Assembly (NCBI GenBank): GCA_024762895.1
Contig: JANTGN010000104.1
Span: forward strand, 1 to 8,530
Length of the DNA: 8,530 nt
Reading direction: 5' to 3'
DNA from: Thiotrichales bacterium
GTDB lineage: Bacteria > Pseudomonadota > Gammaproteobacteria > J044
Below, piece after piece: positions 7,716-8,530 of the stretch (the stretch's first letter is position 1; each line of letters opens with the position of its first letter). A program made the translations under genes and the position numbers. The notes beneath the pieces were generated by a model that did no database searches, was not told the origin of the DNA, and saw only the letters and a program-made list of their open reading frames with translations.

Positions 7716-7748
7716 GCCCCCCTCTCTGTGATGGGGGCCTCTTGTTGA
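7716..7748 (+). terminator. Probable intrinsic terminator after the Met-rich protein gene
   Basis: GCCCCC (7716-7721) pairs with GGGGGC (7733-7738) around an 11-nt loop, starting 7 nt after the stop codon. The stem is all G-C. The tail CTCTTGTT is only moderately T-rich, so termination may be partial. It separates this gene from the NlpC-type gene. Confidence 0.6.
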
Positions 7749-7775
7749 ATCAGTTATTTCGGCTAAACTGATCAT

Positions 7776-8249
7776 ATGCGTTATCTGCACATCATACTGA
7801 TCAGCACAGCCTTCCTCTTACTGGGTGGCTGCAGCAGCACGACCCGGCAGAATAATGCCAGTGAAACTGCTCGGTCACATGATCGTGCCCAGATAGTGCA
7901 AAGCGCGCTCAAGCAGGTAGGCAGGCCCTACCGTTATGGAGGCAACACACCTGGCTCTGGATTTGACTGTAGTGGCCTGGTTTATTACAGCCATCAATCC
8001 GCCGGAATCGATGTCCCCAGAAGCTCCAAGCTTCAGTTACGAAATACACGACGCGTGCGATATTCAGAAATCAAACCCGGAGACCTTCTGTTTTACAAAA
8101 TTAATAACAAGCCATCCCATGTTGGCATCTATATAGGCAATGGAAAGTTTGTTCATGCCCCCTCTTCCGGCAAGGAGGTCTCGATCGACCACATGGATTC
8201 CCAATTCTGGCGCCAAAGACTCTATTCTACCGGCACCTTTCTTCACTAG
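7776..8249 (+). CDS. NlpC/P60-family peptidoglycan endopeptidase lipoprotein
   Basis: This is a 157-residue lipoprotein, almost the length of E. coli NlpC (154). The signal peptide ends in the lipobox LLGGC with lipidated C19 followed by Ser, predicting the outer membrane. The NlpC/P60 domain fills about 36-155. It has GRPYRYGG (49-56), the catalytic cysteine in FDCSGLVY (C65), the catalytic histidine in SHVGIYIG (H115) and the third polar residue H127 in KFVHAPS. Family members cut gamma-D-glutamyl-meso-DAP or D-Ala-mDAP bonds, and E. coli MepS opens cross-links during growth. This protein may therefore act against the same wall that mrcB builds, though they are not in one operon. The ATG at 7776 is the only start that gives a full signal peptide, yet no Shine-Dalgarno is visible before it. 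NlpC and MepS cannot be told apart from this sequence alone. Confidence 0.93.
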   Translation: MRYLHIILISTAFLLLGGCSSTTRQNNASETARSHDRAQIVQSALKQVGRPYRYGGNTPGSGFDCSGLVYYSHQSAGIDVPRSSKLQLRNTRRVRYSEIKPGDLLFYKINNKPSHVGIYIGNGKFVHAPSSGKEVSIDHMDSQFWRQRLYSTGTFLH

Positions 8250-8252
8250 TAC

Positions 8253-8266
8253 GCCAGGCTTCTGGT
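8253..8266 (+). terminator. Weak hairpin after the NlpC-type gene
   Basis: CCAG (8254-8257) pairs with CTGG (8262-8265) around GCTT, with a possible extra G-U pair, 3 nt after the stop codon. It is followed by CTTCTTACTTCCCC, which is pyrimidine-rich but not a T-run. It is a possible inefficient terminator at most. Confidence 0.25.
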
Positions 8267-8308
8267 CTTCTTACTTCCCCTGCTCCAATCCTGATTTCTA
8301 TGCCACAA

Positions 8309-8324
8309 CTGATGCCTGCATCAG
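8309..8324. repeat. 16-bp palindrome (7-bp arms)
   Basis: CTGATGCCTGCATCAG is an inverted repeat with arms CTGATGC and GCATCAG around CT. As RNA it folds into a 6-bp stem with a CCTG loop. It lies in non-coding DNA about 150 bp before the next gene and is not followed by T residues, so a protein-binding site is as likely as an RNA hairpin. Confidence 0.45.
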
Positions 8325-8400
8325 ATGTCGACCAGCTAATAGGCTCCAGAATCATGCCCTAACCTCTTTTCATCGAAGAATTGAAAATTATTTGTTGAAG

Positions 8401-8438
8401 AGGGAACCATTTTCCCTGAAGGATCGTGTTTATAAAAT
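8401..8438 (+). promoter_or_regulatory. Candidate promoter with palindrome over the -35 region
   Basis: TATAAA (8431-8436) or the overlapping TAAAAT (8433-8438) each match the sigma-70 -10 box at 5 of 6 positions. The -35 is poor (TTTTCC at 8410-8415, spacer 17). The -35 area coincides with the palindrome AGGGAACCATTTTCCCT (8401-8417). Transcription would start about 25-30 nt before the ATG at 8471. A weak -35 under a palindrome suggests control by a DNA-binding regulator; this is inference. Confidence 0.4.
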
Positions 8439-8470
8439 ATATCCACCAATTTTTATCCAGGAGTATTTAT

Positions 8471-8530
8471 ATGAAAAAGCTTTCTGCAAGCCTGATGATT
8501 CTTTCAGCCTCTTTGTTCGCTGGACAGGCC
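8471..8530 (+). CDS. N-terminus of an exported protein, cut by the window edge
   Basis: Only 20 codons are present, encoding MKKLSASLMILSASLFAGQA. This is a textbook Sec signal peptide: two lysines, a hydrophobic core, and a possible cleavage site after the final AGQA. A strong AGGAG Shine-Dalgarno (8459-8463) lies 7 nt upstream, and a promoter-like stretch precedes it, so this is very probably a real gene with its own promoter. No lipobox is visible in the part seen. The mature protein lies outside the window, so its function cannot be stated. Confidence 0.8.
   Translation, partial: MKKLSASLMILSASLFAGQA

Larger units (their letters stand above)
8250..8470. other. Non-coding gap with palindromes and a candidate promoter
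   Basis: These 221 bp carry no credible coding sequence on either strand. They hold a weak hairpin just after the NlpC-type gene (8253-8266), a 16-bp palindrome (8309-8324), a second palindrome (8401-8417) and an A/T-rich promoter-like stretch leading to the gene at 8471. No tRNA-like fold or insertion-sequence end is visible. Confidence 0.7.

Noticed and set aside
1..8530. Mobile elements, CRISPR arrays, tRNA or rRNA genes
   Set aside because: I saw no spaced direct repeats, transposase or integrase motifs, terminal inverted repeats or cloverleaf-like sequence. The non-coding gaps are short.

Overview
The window looks like ordinary chromosome from a gammaproteobacterium outside the enteric group. 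The basis is the order of a class A penicillin-binding protein of the PBP1b type, a small tetratricopeptide (TPR) lipoprotein, a YoaA-type helicase and TsaB, plus an NlpC-type lipoprotein. The yoaA-tsaB adjacency is known from E. coli. A TPR lipoprotein next to the PBP1b gene is the Pseudomonas-type arrangement. Base composition is moderate and fairly even, and I see no insertion sequence, phage gene, tRNA, rRNA or CRISPR array. The species cannot be named from this sequence.

Left half (1-5168, minus strand): one very compact four-gene cluster, read from right to left. The order is mrcB (bifunctional peptidoglycan synthase PBP1b), a TPR outer-membrane lipoprotein that is a good candidate for an LpoP-type activator of that PBP1b, yoaA (iron-sulfur DNA helicase of the DinG/XPD type), and tsaB (tRNA t6A synthesis), which is cut by the window edge. 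The junctions are a 4-nt gap, a 4-nt ATGA overlap and a 20-nt overlap, so co-transcription and translational coupling are very likely. The first two genes plausibly work together in cell-wall synthesis. The last two serve DNA repair and tRNA modification.

Middle (5169-6829): a 95-bp divergent intergenic region, then a plus-strand gene for a two-domain protein. It joins an aminoglycoside-phosphotransferase-like kinase domain to a P-loop kinase/ATPase domain, and its substrate is unknown. Its stop codon sits inside a 12-bp hairpin.

Right part (6830-8530, plus strand): three genes for exported proteins. They are a methionine-rich secreted protein with a probable DUF4412-like fold, followed by a likely terminator; an NlpC/P60 peptidoglycan hydrolase lipoprotein; and, after a 221-bp non-coding gap with two short palindromes and a candidate promoter, the first 20 codons of another exported protein. 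The window is therefore dominated by envelope functions: peptidoglycan synthesis, its probable activator, peptidoglycan cleavage and two exported proteins of unknown role. Nothing here is a clear new defence or mobile system. The least understood items are the fused kinase protein, the Met-rich exported protein and the probable LpoP homologue.
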